From the NCBI GenBank assembly GCA_963804495.1, contig CAWDQN010000005.1:481550-545549 (forward strand): a DNA stretch of 64,000 nt, read 5' to 3'. This DNA comes from Rhodovastum sp963804495 (lineage in GTDB: Bacteria; Pseudomonadota; Alphaproteobacteria; Acetobacterales; Acetobacteraceae). Below, piece by piece: positions 56,605 through 64,000 of this stretch (positions are counted from its first letter, which is position 1; every line of letters starts with the position of its first letter). A model generated the notes under the pieces. That model searched no databases and was not told the origin of the DNA. It saw only the letters and a list, made by a program, of their open reading frames with translations. Both the position numbers and the translations under genes were made by a program.

Positions 56605-56886
56605 ATGACCGACGGCATCGTCCAGCGCATCGAGCGCTTTACCTTCAGCCGCGGCGCTGTGCTGGTCGAGCGCCGCAACCGCGGCTACTCGCTCTACCAC
56701 GCCGCCTCCGGGGCGCCGGTCGCACGCCTGCGCCCGAACGCCGACAACGATCGCGTCGAGGTGCTCTACTGGTCACTCAAGAAGGAATGCTGGTCACCCA
56801 CCGGCCCGTTCGGCCGCACCGTCCTGCCGCTCGAAGACGCCCTCCGCTTCATCGCCACCGAGGATATCTTCTGGGCGCTGGTCTGA
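56605..56886 (+). CDS. Small IS21-linked hypothetical protein
   Basis: A 93-residue protein starting MTDGIVQRIERFTFSRGAVL and ending EDALRFIATEDIFWALV. From memory, small genes of this kind accompany IS21 elements; an IS21-like end (GGGGGGTCAATTTTCCACGC) follows within 40 bases, which supports it. A TATAAT box at 56590-56595 lies only nine bases before the ATG, so transcription may start at or almost at the start codon. The protein's function is unknown. Confidence 0.6.
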   Translation: MTDGIVQRIERFTFSRGAVLVERRNRGYSLYHAASGAPVARLRPNADNDRVEVLYWSLKKECWSPTGPFGRTVLPLEDALRFIATEDIFWALV

Positions 56887-56948
56887 TGCGCACGTGGAAT
56901 CACCGGCGGAAAGTCAAGCTAAGGGGGGTCAATTTTCCACGCCGGTTC
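56887..56948. mobile_element. IS21 remnant end
   Basis: GGGGGGTCAATTTTCCACGC at 56925 onward is the end of an IS21 copy whose transposase genes are missing. The reading frame of a phosphatase gene begins immediately after it, so this end marks the insertion point. Confidence 0.6.
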
Positions 56949-57252
56949 ACATGCCGCCATCCTGTTGCAGCGGCGCGGCATCGATGTTTCGGCACACCGG
57001 GCGGCGCAACTGACGGCGCAGGATGTCCGCCATTCCGACCTGATCCTGACCGCGACGGCAAAGCATAAGGCCGGCGTGATCGCGCAGTTTTCCGAGGCCG
57101 CCAGCAAGACGTTCACGCTCTCGAAATACGCCACCGGCACCATGAATGACGTGGTCGACGCCTACGGCCAGCCCATGCCGGTCTACGAGCAGGTGTTCAG
57201 CCAAATCAGCGGCTATTTGCCAGCGGTGCTGGAGAAGGCAGCGAAGAAATAA
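56942..57252 (+). pseudogene. Low-molecular-weight protein tyrosine phosphatase, 5'-truncated
   Basis: The surviving ~100 codons (HAAILLQRRGIDVSAHRAAQ, DLILTATAKHKAGVIAQFSE, VVDAYGQPMPVYEQVFSQIS) are the C-terminal two-thirds of an LMW-PTP/arsenate-reductase-fold protein, here possibly of the exopolysaccharide-regulator type. The catalytic CxxxxxCRS loop, which lies at the N-terminus, is missing, replaced by the IS21 end. It cannot be an active phosphatase. Confidence 0.78.
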
Positions 57253-57314
57253 GGTTCCGACCACACCATCGGCGCCAGGCTGGGCGGACCCGGACAGCCA
57301 CGGTTTTGCCAAAC

Positions 57315-58132
57315 GGATCACGCAGGAACGGAAGGCCGCCGAAGCTCCCTTAGCCGTATCAGCATGGCCAGCGTGCGCTCCAGCTTGCGATCCAGGTGGG
57401 TTTCGTACCGCGCGGTCACGTCCAATCGCGGGGAGGCATATGCAGTGCCAAATAGCTGCTCCCGAATTGCGTCGCGGTGCTCAAGCGCGGCAATCGGTCC
57501 GCGGTACCACTGCGTCCAGTGGCGGCGAATCCAGGCCGCCAACGCCTCGACCGTAGGCTTATAGACCAGACCATCGGCGGGCGGGTCTTCCAGGCATTCC
57601 AGCCATTACGAACGCGTGTCCTCGCTCAACGCCGCCACGGCGCGCGCGCGTACGCCCCCGATTCCCCTGCGGCGAGAATGCCCTCCGCCTTGCGGGTCAT
57701 CGCCTGGTCGCGCTTCAGATTGCGCAGCTCGCGCGCCGTGTCTGCCGGTGTCGCGGTGACAGCTTGCGGGACGTCGGCCTCGATTTCGTGCTTGCCGATC
57801 ATCGGAAAGAGCGCGGCGTCCGCAAGCTGCTCAGAGGTGTAGGTGCTGCTGGCTTCCCTGCGCAGCCCGTCCCGGTAAATCGCGGCCTCGGCCAGTCGCA
57901 GCCGGCGCTTGCGCCAGACAATTCCGGCCAGTTCTTCAACCAGATGTTCTTCGGTCGGCCCCTGCGGCACGTGCTCCGCGGCCAGCGCGTCCAGGAGAGC
58001 TTGGTACTCGCGCCGATCCTCCCACGGCAAGACCGCGTGGCGGGACAGCACACCATGCTGTAGTGCGTTGAAGCGCGTCGCCTCGTAGCTGGCGCTCGGC
58101 ACGACGGCGGAGAGCGGCGGCACGGCATTCAT
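57315..58132 (-). pseudogene. Conserved hypothetical protein of the integrative element, broken
   Basis: The first frame runs from ATG 58132 (MNAVPPLSAVVPSASYEATR, FNALQHGVLSRHAVLPWEDR) to about 57640; the second, from there to 57315, ends LERTLAMLIRLRELRRPSVP. The frames are joined by a shift within a (CG)n run at about 57640-57650, and the second carries an internal TAA (codon after TRS). I recognise the YEATRFNALxHGVLS opening as a family common on alphaproteobacterial islands but know no function. The start overlaps the stop of the preceding zinc-ribbon gene by three bases. Confidence 0.65.
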
Positions 58133-58600
58133 GGTTGCATCCTTCTGAGCTGCTGCGATTTTTCTATCCGGGTCACAAAACGCTCTGCCCCTGCGATGAA
58201 CGCCACGTTCAAGCGGTCCTCGCCATCCTCGATCTTCTGCACGACGCGGTTATATGTCCGCCATCGCATCCACTTGGGGCGCTGGGGCAGAATTCCGTCA
58301 GGACCGTCGTACTCCGCGCCTCACTTCTGATGCAGGCGGGCCAAGTTACGGTGTGCCCGGTCTATGGGTCCGCCACGCTGCGATCGATACCCAAGTCGGT
58401 AGCAGCGTCTGCACGCAAACAATCCTCCGGCTCCATAGAGTTTCGTAACCTGTCGGCCACAGTACACACCGTTTGCGGAGACATCGCAGAAGAACCAGGG
58501 ACGCTCACCGCCAAACCGGTAAGGCGTCCAGCGGATCGGCACACGCTGGTGAACCGTCTGCCAATCGGTCCCGGCGACCTTGATTGCGGATTCCAACGCA
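58129..58600 (-). pseudogene. Zinc-ribbon hypothetical protein, 5'-truncated by IS21 and with an internal stop
   Basis: Readable codons start near 58600 (ALESAIKVAGTDWQTVHQRV) and include WTPYRFGGERPWFFCDV and a four-cysteine ribbon (GVYCGRQ, FACRRCYRLGYRSQ). An in-frame TGA at 58321-58323 follows HQK; after it the frame continues GAEYDGPDGILPQRPKWMRW and ends at 58129. The apparent 5' extension to 58713 is translation of IS21 terminal repeats, not part of the original gene. Confidence 0.65.
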
Positions 58601-58601
58601 A

Positions 58602-58680
58602 GGCGGCCACCTATTCCGATCGCATCGCGGCCACCATTCCAATTTGATGGCGGCCACCATTCCGATCTCATGGCGGCCAG
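58602..58680. repeat. IS21 end with direct repeats
   Basis: The sequence holds three units of about 22-24 bp: GGCGGCCACCTATTCCGATC, CGCGGCCACCATTCCAATTT and GGCGGCCACCATTCCGATCT, plus the start of a fourth. Arrays of this type form the ends of one IS21 subgroup. It faces the helper gene and istB remnant at 58806-59760, on the expected side. Confidence 0.65.
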
Positions 58681-58805
58681 GCTGGCGTCGTCTCGAAGGT
58701 CGGTTTTGGTCATGTCATAGGGGGGCTGTCCGGGTCAAGCGTCAGGGCGCTGCTTGCGTCAATGCCGCTTGAAGATGTCGACAGGTGAGAACTCGCTATG
58801 GCGGT

Positions 58806-59217
58806 TTAGTCGCGTCCGTAGCCACGTGGCGGCTCGATGTCGGCAAGTTCCGTCAGGTCGAGATCGACGATTGCCTCAAGAGCCTCGGCGGTTGGGCTGT
58901 CGCTCAGACTGTCTGGGAGCGCGGCAAGCCACTTGGCATACTCTGCTTGTAGTGCAAGCAACTCGATAACCGCGTCGCGCCAACGCTGAGGGCGGCTGCG
59001 GCCAGCGGGCTTGACCCGCGGGCTTGACCCGCGGGTCGGCTCGTCGGCGGGTTCGTGGCTGCTCCGGCGGCGGCGGCGTGCAGCCGGCGGCTTCGCAGGC
59101 GATCGGCATGGTCGTGACTTCCGTTACGTCACGCGTTGCAAGCGGAGCGGCCGCCATCGATGCCGGCGCGTCGCCGCCGCCGGCGGACACCTCGGCCGGC
59201 GCTTCGGGAGCGTCCAT
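58806..59217 (-). pseudogene. IS21 helper gene broken by a 13-bp duplication
   Basis: The start ATG at 59217 overlaps the istB stop (TGATG). The first part reads MDAPEAPAEVSAGGGDAPAS and, after removing one copy of the tandem GCGGGCTTGACCC at 59005-59030, continues PAGRSRPQRWRDAVIELLAL and ends LADIEPPRGYGRD at 58806, 132 residues. It belongs to the same small family as the truncated gene at 47587-47922. Confidence 0.75.
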
Positions 59218-59760
59218 CAGGCAGCCGCCGGCTTGCGCCGGCTCTCCCCTTTGAGGTCGATGCGGTGGGCGTTGTGGACGACACGGTCGAGGATGGCGTC
59301 GGCGAGGGTGGGATTGCCGACGATTTCGCACCAGTGGTCGACCGGCACCTGGCTGGTGATGATCAGCGAGCGTGCGTTGTAGCGGTCCTCGACGATCTCC
59401 AGCAGGTCACGGCGCTGCTCGGCGGTCAGCGGTTCCGGCCCCCAGTCGTCCAGGATCAGCAGATCGGGCCTTGGCGAGTTGCCGCATGAGCCTGGCGTAG
59501 CGGCCGTCGCCGCGCGCCAGGGCCAGTGCTGAGAACAGCCGTGGGCAGCGCTGGTAGAGTACAGATAAGTTGTCGCGGCATGCTTTGTCGCCCAGTGCGC
59601 AGGCCAACCATGACTTCCCGGTTCCGCATTTGCCGGTGATCAGGCAGTGGCGGTGCTCGCGGATCCAGTCGCAGTTGGCCAGGCGCAGGAACAGCGTCCG
59701 GTCGAGACCCCGCGGCGTGCGGAAGTCGACGTCCTCGACGGTGGCGGCGCGCCGCTGCCT
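59217..59760 (-). pseudogene. istB remnant, second IS21 subgroup
   Basis: The readable frame begins at 59760 (RQRRAATVEDVDFRTPRGLD), just after an in-frame TAG. It contains the Walker A variant ITGKCGTGKSW and NLSVLYQRCPRLFSALALAR, then shifts by +1 at about 59469-59470 (LAK / PDLLILDDWGPEPLTAEQRR) and ends ESRRKPAAA at 59217. The N-terminal third is missing. It is a different lineage from the istB at 47972-53448 (KCGTGKSW against GGTGTGKSH). Confidence 0.75.
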
Positions 59761-60209
59761 CTACCCCCAACGCCGTGCAGGTCAGCAGGCACTTCGCGCC
59801 TGCGTCAGCAACTCATCGGCCAACATCGCCGCCCGCCATCCGCACCTGGGAGGCGGAGCGGACCGTGGCCGGACGCAGGGCGGCCAACCCAAGCAATTGC
59901 GCAGTCGGCGTCGCCTTGGTTCGCGAGATCATGAGTGCGCTTTTCCCCGGATCAGGCGCCATGGCCGATTCGGACCGTGCGTGGTAGCGTTGGCGGGCTG
60001 GTATTACCCGAACGGTAGGAAGCCAGCGAGCGCAATGCGCTCGCATCGCGCGAAAAGGTTGCCATAAACCTCTCGTCTAAGTTGTGACTGCCGATTGAAT
60101 GTGGCTGTCGATCGCACTTTGTCGAACTACCCGGCCAAATCGTTGGCTCTAATCAGCGATTTGGCCGGGTATAAAACGGGGTATCTGCCGATCAGATCGG
60201 CAAATTATA
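59761..60209. other. Non-coding stretch with two inverted repeats
   Basis: I support no gene here; the minus-strand frames are short and arginine-rich. Two structures stand out in the A+T-richer part: a 14-bp perfect inverted repeat ACCCGGCCAAATCG (60129-60142) / CGATTTGGCCGGGT (60157-60170) with a 14-base loop, and a 17-bp palindrome TGCCGATCAGATCGGCA at 60186-60202. They could be operators or recombination sites of the integrative element. Confidence 0.6.
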
Positions 60210-60698
60210 TCAGACATACAAGTTGTTGGCCAAAAAACGCGCCTGACACCCCGTCCGCCAATCTCTCTCCATACGCAATGGAAAGACGCGGTATTCTCGG
60301 GTGGACAGATTTTTTACCCCCAAACCTACCCCCAAGATCGCGCTCGCTAGCCCGCCCCGAACGCCGCGCGGATCAGATCGCCTCCCCCACATCATCCGCT
60401 GCAGCACGTCCAGCGCGCAGCATGGCTGCACGTACAGCGGCGGTGCGGCCGTGCCATCGCGCCCGGCCCGATAGGCGGCCCATCCCCGCGGCACCAGCCG
60501 CGCCAACTCGGGCAACGGGACCAAGCCGTAGCCTTGCCTCAGCATGCGCTTGCAGGTTCGGACCAGCCGCACCGTTTCCGTGCCCTCACGGGAGTACCGC
60601 CCATGCCGGAAGTTACCGTGCCGGTGAACTACGAGTGGGAAGGGGGTCTGGCGCAGTGCCCGGAACGCCGCCCACCCTGTCGGGTTGTTCCGTCTCAC
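60210..60698 (-). CDS. Hypothetical protein of the integrative element
   Basis: A 162-residue protein from GTG 60698, which overlaps the stop of the preceding gene by three bases. The first ~110 residues (NNPTGWAAFRALRQTPFPLV, YGLVPLPELARLVPRGWAAY, PPLYVQPCCALDVLQRMMW) look like a conserved unit. The remaining ~45 residues, GRRSDPRGVRGGLASAILGV onward, have different composition and may be translated beyond a mutated stop or junction. No function recognised. Confidence 0.5.
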   Translation of the reverse strand: MRRNNPTGWAAFRALRQTPFPLVVHRHGNFRHGRYSREGTETVRLVRTCKRMLRQGYGLVPLPELARLVPRGWAAYRAGRDGTAAPPLYVQPCCALDVLQRMMWGRRSDPRGVRGGLASAILGVGLGVKNLSTREYRVFPLRMERDWRTGCQARFLANNLYV

Positions 60699-60958
60699 AA
60701 CTCGGCTTCCTCGTCCGCCGGCCAGAGCGCATCGCCCATCGCCGCGACATGCGGCGCGGCATCGAGGAAGCGGACCACCGCCCAACTGATGCATGCCTTG
60801 TCGCGCTCGCCCACGTCCAGCAGCGCCAACCGTTCCAGCGCCGCCAGGTGCCACGGCGAGACTTCCACCGGCACCAGGACCCGCCCATGCCGCCGCCGGT
60901 CACGATAGGCTTCGGTGCGGTCGCGCGCCATCTGGGGTTGCTGATCAGCTTCCGTCAT
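60695..60958 (-). CDS. Small hypothetical protein of the integrative element
   Basis: An 87-residue protein starting MTEADQQPQMARDRTEAYRD with a charged N-terminus, then VLVPVEVSPWHLAALERLAL and FLDAAPHVAAMGDALWPADE. The VPVEVxxxHLAALERLALL layout resembles small ribbon-helix-helix-like or regulatory proteins on islands, but that is a weak impression. The upstream extension to 61045 is not needed. Confidence 0.5.
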   Translation of the reverse strand: MTEADQQPQMARDRTEAYRDRRRHGRVLVPVEVSPWHLAALERLALLDVGERDKACISWAVVRFLDAAPHVAAMGDALWPADEEAEL

Positions 60959-61081
60959 GGCGTAGCCTGATTGCCCAATATTCGCCGCTATTTTTATGCC
61001 ACAGGACGATATGCGATGCCCGCGGCATAGGCTTTCGCAGTTCAATTTCGCCCACAGCCTTCGCGATCGGGGCCTGCACTT

Positions 61082-61387
61082 TCATTTCAGCACCTCGCGT
61101 GTCATCCGTCGCAGCGTCGCCATCGCTCGGCGCAATTCTGCCAACTCGGCCGAATAGCGGCCGTGTTTCGTCCGTGCCTTTCGGACACGCGCAACACCTT
61201 CGTCCGTCCGCGGCCCGGTGCTAGCGCCGCCGTGCATCCGGCAGCGACCGTTCGGCATTGCCGGCGACTGGCACGGGTTCCCGCTGCGTGTCCGCGCCCC
61301 ACAGCGGCGGGAAGACTGCGCCAACGGGAGTGTCGTGCGCCAGTCGGGCAGGCGATGCATGGGGTTCACCCGCCGATCTTCCTGCAT
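61082..61387 (-). CDS. HGGxSTG domain protein
   Basis: A 101-residue protein with the signature SRRCGARTRSGNPCQSPAM, a Cys-rich treble-clef-like start, followed by GRCRMHGGASTGPRTDEGVA and a basic C-terminal helix. HGGxSTGP(R/K)T proteins are common on alphaproteobacterial prophages and islands and are predicted to bind nucleic acid. The start at 61387 has GGAGGGGGTGGGG just upstream; 61360 is the alternative. Its 5' part overlaps the 3' part of the preceding gene in another frame by more than 100 bases. Confidence 0.65.
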   Translation of the reverse strand: MQEDRRVNPMHRLPDWRTTLPLAQSSRRCGARTRSGNPCQSPAMPNGRCRMHGGASTGPRTDEGVARVRKARTKHGRYSAELAELRRAMATLRRMTREVLK

Positions 61388-61936
61388 CCCCACCCCCTCC
61401 CCCGGTCGGTGCGCCGGGTCCGACAGCGCCGACGATGGCCTTTCCGCCTGCGTGCACGTGGACATGTTCGACGGTCACTTTCTGTTGTCCGCCCTTGCCG
61501 CGCTTTCGGTCGAGCGCCGACAGCAATTCGGTGAAAGTGCGGGACATGTTCGCTGCTGATTTACGATATGCCTGCGCAACTTCAAAATGCTGCTCCGGGA
61601 TCATCGCGCGGCGGCTGCATTCCATTGCCGAAAGATGCATCGCCATTGCCTGGGCGGCGAACATGCCTTCAATCTCATCGGCCGCCTTGAATGCCCTCAA
61701 ACCGGAGATGACCATCAATAGAGTATTGTCTTGAAGGTCTGTCGCCAGGTTTTTCGGCAACCAGGCCGCGCTCAATACCGCATTGGCAATCTGGTGGTTG
61801 AATTGAGAGACCGCCGAGCCGCCGATGCTTTTGAAAATGGCCTCGATTCAACTCGGCCCGTTTCAGAATCGGACTTGGCTTTCCCCGCAGCGTCGTCGGG
61901 TGGCTTGGCGGACTTCGTTGTGGGCTTCGTGCTCAT
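61221..61936 (-). pseudogene. Conserved hypothetical island protein with a 1-base deletion
   Basis: The frame opens at ATG 61936 (MSTKPTTKSAKPPDDAAGKA), overlapping the stop of the upstream gene (ATGA). After VES it must shift at about 61843 (one base short) to continue AIFKSIGGSAVSQFNHQIAN, RAMIPEQHFEVAQAYRKSAA and QQKVTVEHVHVHAGGKAIVG to 61221, about 238 residues. The VEHVHVHAGG segment is shared by a family seen upstream of HGGxSTG genes. Function unknown. Confidence 0.65.
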
Positions 61937-62334
61937 TCTTCGACTCCATTTCCTGTATGCCCATCCGGTCTGTGGGCCGGACGCAACAATGCATCGCTAT
62001 GCACCTCATCTCCCCGCAGCAGCGCCGCCGCGTCGGTCCTATGCTCGGCTTCCGGCTTGATTGGCCCGAATTCCCCCCGCGCCTCGGCTTCGGACGCGGC
62101 ATATTCCTCGGATTCCCTTCCCGGGCCGCACATTACGTCAAAAGGCGCCAATGCCCGGAGCAAAGCCCGGAACCCGGCTCGGTGATCTTCATTTCCGGGT
62201 CCATCCTTGGCTTTCCGGTCGGAACGGTCGGAACGGTCGGAACGGTCGGAACAGCCAGCAATTCCTCCACTTTCAGCCGTCCCGACCGGAATTCGGCCAG
62301 TCGGAACGGTCGGAACAGCAGCAATCGCGATCAT
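61933..62334 (-). CDS. Hypothetical protein with SDR tripeptide repeats
   Basis: A 133-residue protein starting MIAIAAVPTVPTGRIPVGTA. The four SDR tripeptides (CSDRSDRSDRSDRKAK) are encoded by a 9-bp tandem repeat GGTCGGAAC on the plus strand at 62217-62252. The middle (APFDVMCGPGRESEEYAASE) and end (HRPDGHTGNGVEE) are acidic. Start and stop each overlap a neighbour by four bases (ATGA), which supports its being a real gene of the operon although I recognise no domain. Confidence 0.55.
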   Translation of the reverse strand: MIAIAAVPTVPTGRIPVGTAESGGIAGCSDRSDRSDRSDRKAKDGPGNEDHRAGFRALLRALAPFDVMCGPGRESEEYAASEAEARGEFGPIKPEAEHRTDAAALLRGDEVHSDALLRPAHRPDGHTGNGVEE

Positions 62335-64000
62335 GGCCGCTGCCCCGCTATATCGTCTCCCGCCGTTTCCAGCAGATCGGCCTTGATCGCATAGACGCGC
62401 AGCGCGCCCACCCCCGGCAGCCGTTCCTTGACCATGAGGTTCCGGGCCTCCCCCCGGCGCAGGAAGCCATTGGCGGCCAGCGTGCGAGCCGTCGCGGTCG
62501 GGTCAAGACTTGCTGGCGCGCAAACTTCCAGCCGCCACGTCTCGGCCGGGATCAAATACTCGTCGCGGTCATCGTGACGCTTCCGCCACCCGATGCGATT
62601 GACCACGGGCCGGTCAGGGCTGGTTTCCTGCCAAGTGCCGTCAGCACTCAGGAACAGCGGAGTAAAGCGCGCCGCCCCGTGCTGAACCAGTGCGACGCGC
62701 ACGCGCTCCAACTGCGCCGCCAACTCCGCTGCCCCTGCACCGCCCGGACGACGCCCCAGCCAGACCCGCAGCACGGCCGCTGCCGCTGCCTCGGCCTCGC
62801 CCGCCTGCCATGGCAGCAGCCCCCAACGCGCCGCCAACTCTCCTGCCGTCGCGACCAGGGCGCAGCGCCGCGCCACCTCGCGCACCTGCGGATCGGCGTT
62901 CGCCGGCAAGCGGTCGGCAAAGCGATCGCGCACCGCTTCGCTAAAGGTCGCCAATTCGCCAGGTTTCTCCGCCCGAAGGTTGGCCAGCCGAGTCACGAAG
63001 GCGCGGCCCGCGCTGCCATGGTGTCGCCGCATAGCGTCGTGCAGGTCGCGCGCCAGCGTCGGGAAATCGGGGCGTCCGTGCAGCGCCGGCCAGGCCGTCG
63101 CCGCATCGTTCACCGGCACCGATGCCAGGCGCACATCCGCACCGGCGGGCAATTTCTGTCCGGCGCGTGCGACTGCCGTTGCGAGATCGTATTCGCCGGT
63201 TGAGAGCACGAACACGCGCCAAGTGCGGCGCCGCGCTGCGCTGGAGTCGCGATTGAGCCGGCGCTTGCCGCCGCCATCGGCTAACTGATAGGCGGCGGCA
63301 GCGACTTCCGCCGGATTTGCTTGATGCAATTCGTCTAGCGTCAGCAGCCCATCGGTGGATTCTTCGCCAGCTACTTCCATGGCGTTCGCCGTGCTGCGCC
63401 AGTCGCGCAAAGCGCCGCCGGCCTTGTAGGGCAATCCCCAGACCGAAAGTCCCATTTGCATCGCCAGAGTCTTGCCGCGCTTCGACCCACCGCACAGATG
63501 GAACCCGCCGCCCGTTTCGCCGGCCGGCAACAGCAGCGGACCGGCAAAGGCCGCGGCGATGCAGAAGGCGGCCAGCGGATTGCCCACCGCCAATGCCGCC
63601 ACCTCGGATTGCCACCCCTCTCGCCTGCCCGCCACGCCACACCGCTGCGCCGCATCGGCGGGCGGCGCGTGCAGCACGACATGTTCGACGGGGGTGCCCA
63701 GCACCGTGCCATCGGGCAACAGGAAGCCGGGCGCATCATCGGTCCCCAGCCAGCCCGTCGCGTAAGCGACGCGCACGCGGTCGCCCGATTGCACCTCGGC
63801 CAGCGCCTTCCGCAATAGCAGCCGCGCGCCGGGGTCGGCCGCAATTCGCAATCCGCGGTGGGTCAACTCGGCTTCCAGCCGTCCCGGATCGGCAACCGCC
63901 CATTCGGCATGAACAAGGAGCGTGTGCGATAGCCCGTCGCGGTCATCCCACCGCAACCAAAGTCCCCAGGCTTCGCCGGCATGGTCACGAGAATGCCCCA
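62331..64000 (-). CDS. DUF927 domain protein, superfamily 3-like helicase/primase component (5' end outside window)
   Basis: About 555 residues are visible; the frame is still open at the window edge (GHSRDHAGEAWGLWLRWDDR precedes the first internal TTG), so the N-terminus is missing. DUF927 features include LRWDDRDGLSHTLLVHAEWA, YATGWLGTDDAPGFLLPDGT, Walker A GGSKRGKTLAMQMG and Walker B LLTLDELHQANP, then the long helical C-terminus with VNRIGWRKRHDDRDEYLIPA. Proteins of this kind are replication helicase/primase-like ATPases of integrative elements and phages. It heads the visible operon of four overlapping genes. Confidence 0.8.
   Translation of the reverse strand, partial: GHSRDHAGEAWGLWLRWDDRDGLSHTLLVHAEWAVADPGRLEAELTHRGLRIAADPGARLLLRKALAEVQSGDRVRVAYATGWLGTDDAPGFLLPDGTVLGTPVEHVVLHAPPADAAQRCGVAGRREGWQSEVAALAVGNPLAAFCIAAAFAGPLLLPAGETGGGFHLCGGSKRGKTLAMQMGLSVWGLPYKAGGALRDWRSTANAMEVAGEESTDGLLTLDELHQANPAEVAAAAYQLADGGGKRRLNRDSSAARRRTWRVFVLSTGEYDLATAVARAGQKLPAGADVRLASVPVNDAATAWPALHGRPDFPTLARDLHDAMRRHHGSAGRAFVTRLANLRAEKPGELATFSEAVRDRFADRLPANADPQVREVARRCALVATAGELAARWGLLPWQAGEAEAAAAAVLRVWLGRRPGGAGAAELAAQLERVRVALVQHGAARFTPLFLSADGTWQETSPDRPVVNRIGWRKRHDDRDEYLIPAETWRLEVCAPASLDPTATARTLAANGFLRRGEARNLMVKERLPGVGALRVYAIKADLLETAGDDIAGQRP

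Larger units (their letters stand above)
58602..59760 (-). mobile_element. Degenerate IS21-family element (second subgroup)
   Basis: Terminal repeats (58602-58680), helper gene (58806-59217) and a 5'-truncated istB (to 59760) are in the order expected for the distal half of an IS21. The istA gene and the other end are absent. It lies within the operon of the older integrative element, separating the zinc-ribbon gene from the genes at 60.2-64 kb. Confidence 0.7.

Noticed and set aside
60095..60970. 291-codon plus-strand frame
   Set aside because: It runs antisense through two small overlapping minus-strand genes, and its second half is a compositional shadow; no ribosome-binding site or domain was seen.
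62217..62252. Four 9-bp direct repeats as a possible CRISPR or iteron array
   Set aside because: Units are contiguous without spacers and lie inside a coding frame as SDR codons, with no cas or rep gene beside them; a simple tandem expansion explains them.

Overview
The window looks like a chromosomal stretch of a high-GC alphaproteobacterium, most probably Acetobacteraceae/Rhodospirillales. That placement is an inference from the uniform high GC, the gene content (Cox-type maturation genes, Liv and Ugp transporters) and a dispersed GC-rich intergenic repeat of a kind I associate with that family. No rRNA or ribosomal protein is present to fix the taxonomy. One tRNA, tRNA-Val(GAC), lies at 14434-14508.

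Positions 1-37 kb are a compact, intact gene-dense region. In order it holds: a D-amino-acid-oxidase-like flavoprotein; a three-gene transglutaminase / ATP-grasp / alpha-E cluster (1.2-8.0 kb); a PH-domain membrane protein; a minus-strand sugar ABC operon with a malate/lactate-type dehydrogenase (8.7-14.2 kb); a DUF192 protein and an AcuC-type deacetylase; a channel-like membrane protein; a methylisocitrate-lyase / Na+:H+ antiporter pair; an accessory set for a molybdenum hydroxylase (CoxG, CoxD, CoxE and two XdhC-family proteins, followed by FdhD and MoeA); an ABC-F ATPase; and a branched-chain amino-acid ABC operon whose LivM and LivG are one polypeptide. GC-rich palindromic repeats sit in many intergenic gaps. 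Two of them form a composite element with a hairpin core, and two neighbouring proteins read into that element for their C-terminal tail and stop codon.

Positions 34.9-41.4 kb, on the minus strand, look like a surface-glycoprotein locus: a TibC/Aah-type O-heptosyltransferase, a long strand-loop-strand repeat protein (its likely substrate), a sulfotransferase and a GT1-type glycosyltransferase. The repeat protein is split by two single-base insertions. A Sel1-repeat lipoprotein, split by one more, and alaS follow.

From about 46.4 kb to the end the window is a mosaic of mobile DNA. A 154-bp MITE-like element with a TTA target duplication interrupts a lower-GC gene. An IS21 element (istA, istB, helper gene) has its istB split by a 4744-bp transposon, 48443-53186, with TGAG...CTCA ends and a CCTG target duplication. 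That transposon encodes a Cys-rich HTH protein, a DDE transposase, an ExeA/TniB-type AAA+ ATPase, a RepA-like ATPase and, on the opposite strand, a SEC-C/TPR protein. An IS701-like element, an IS21 remnant that truncates a low-molecular-weight phosphatase gene, and another degenerate IS21 follow. The last IS21 lies inside the operon of an older integrative element (zinc-ribbon protein, HGGxSTG protein, DUF927 helicase-like protein) that runs off the right edge.

From 37 kb onward many genes need a small indel repaired to be read through. Six are single-base insertions. The restored lengths are exact multiples of three with one start and one stop, so these are either recent mutations or local sequence errors.
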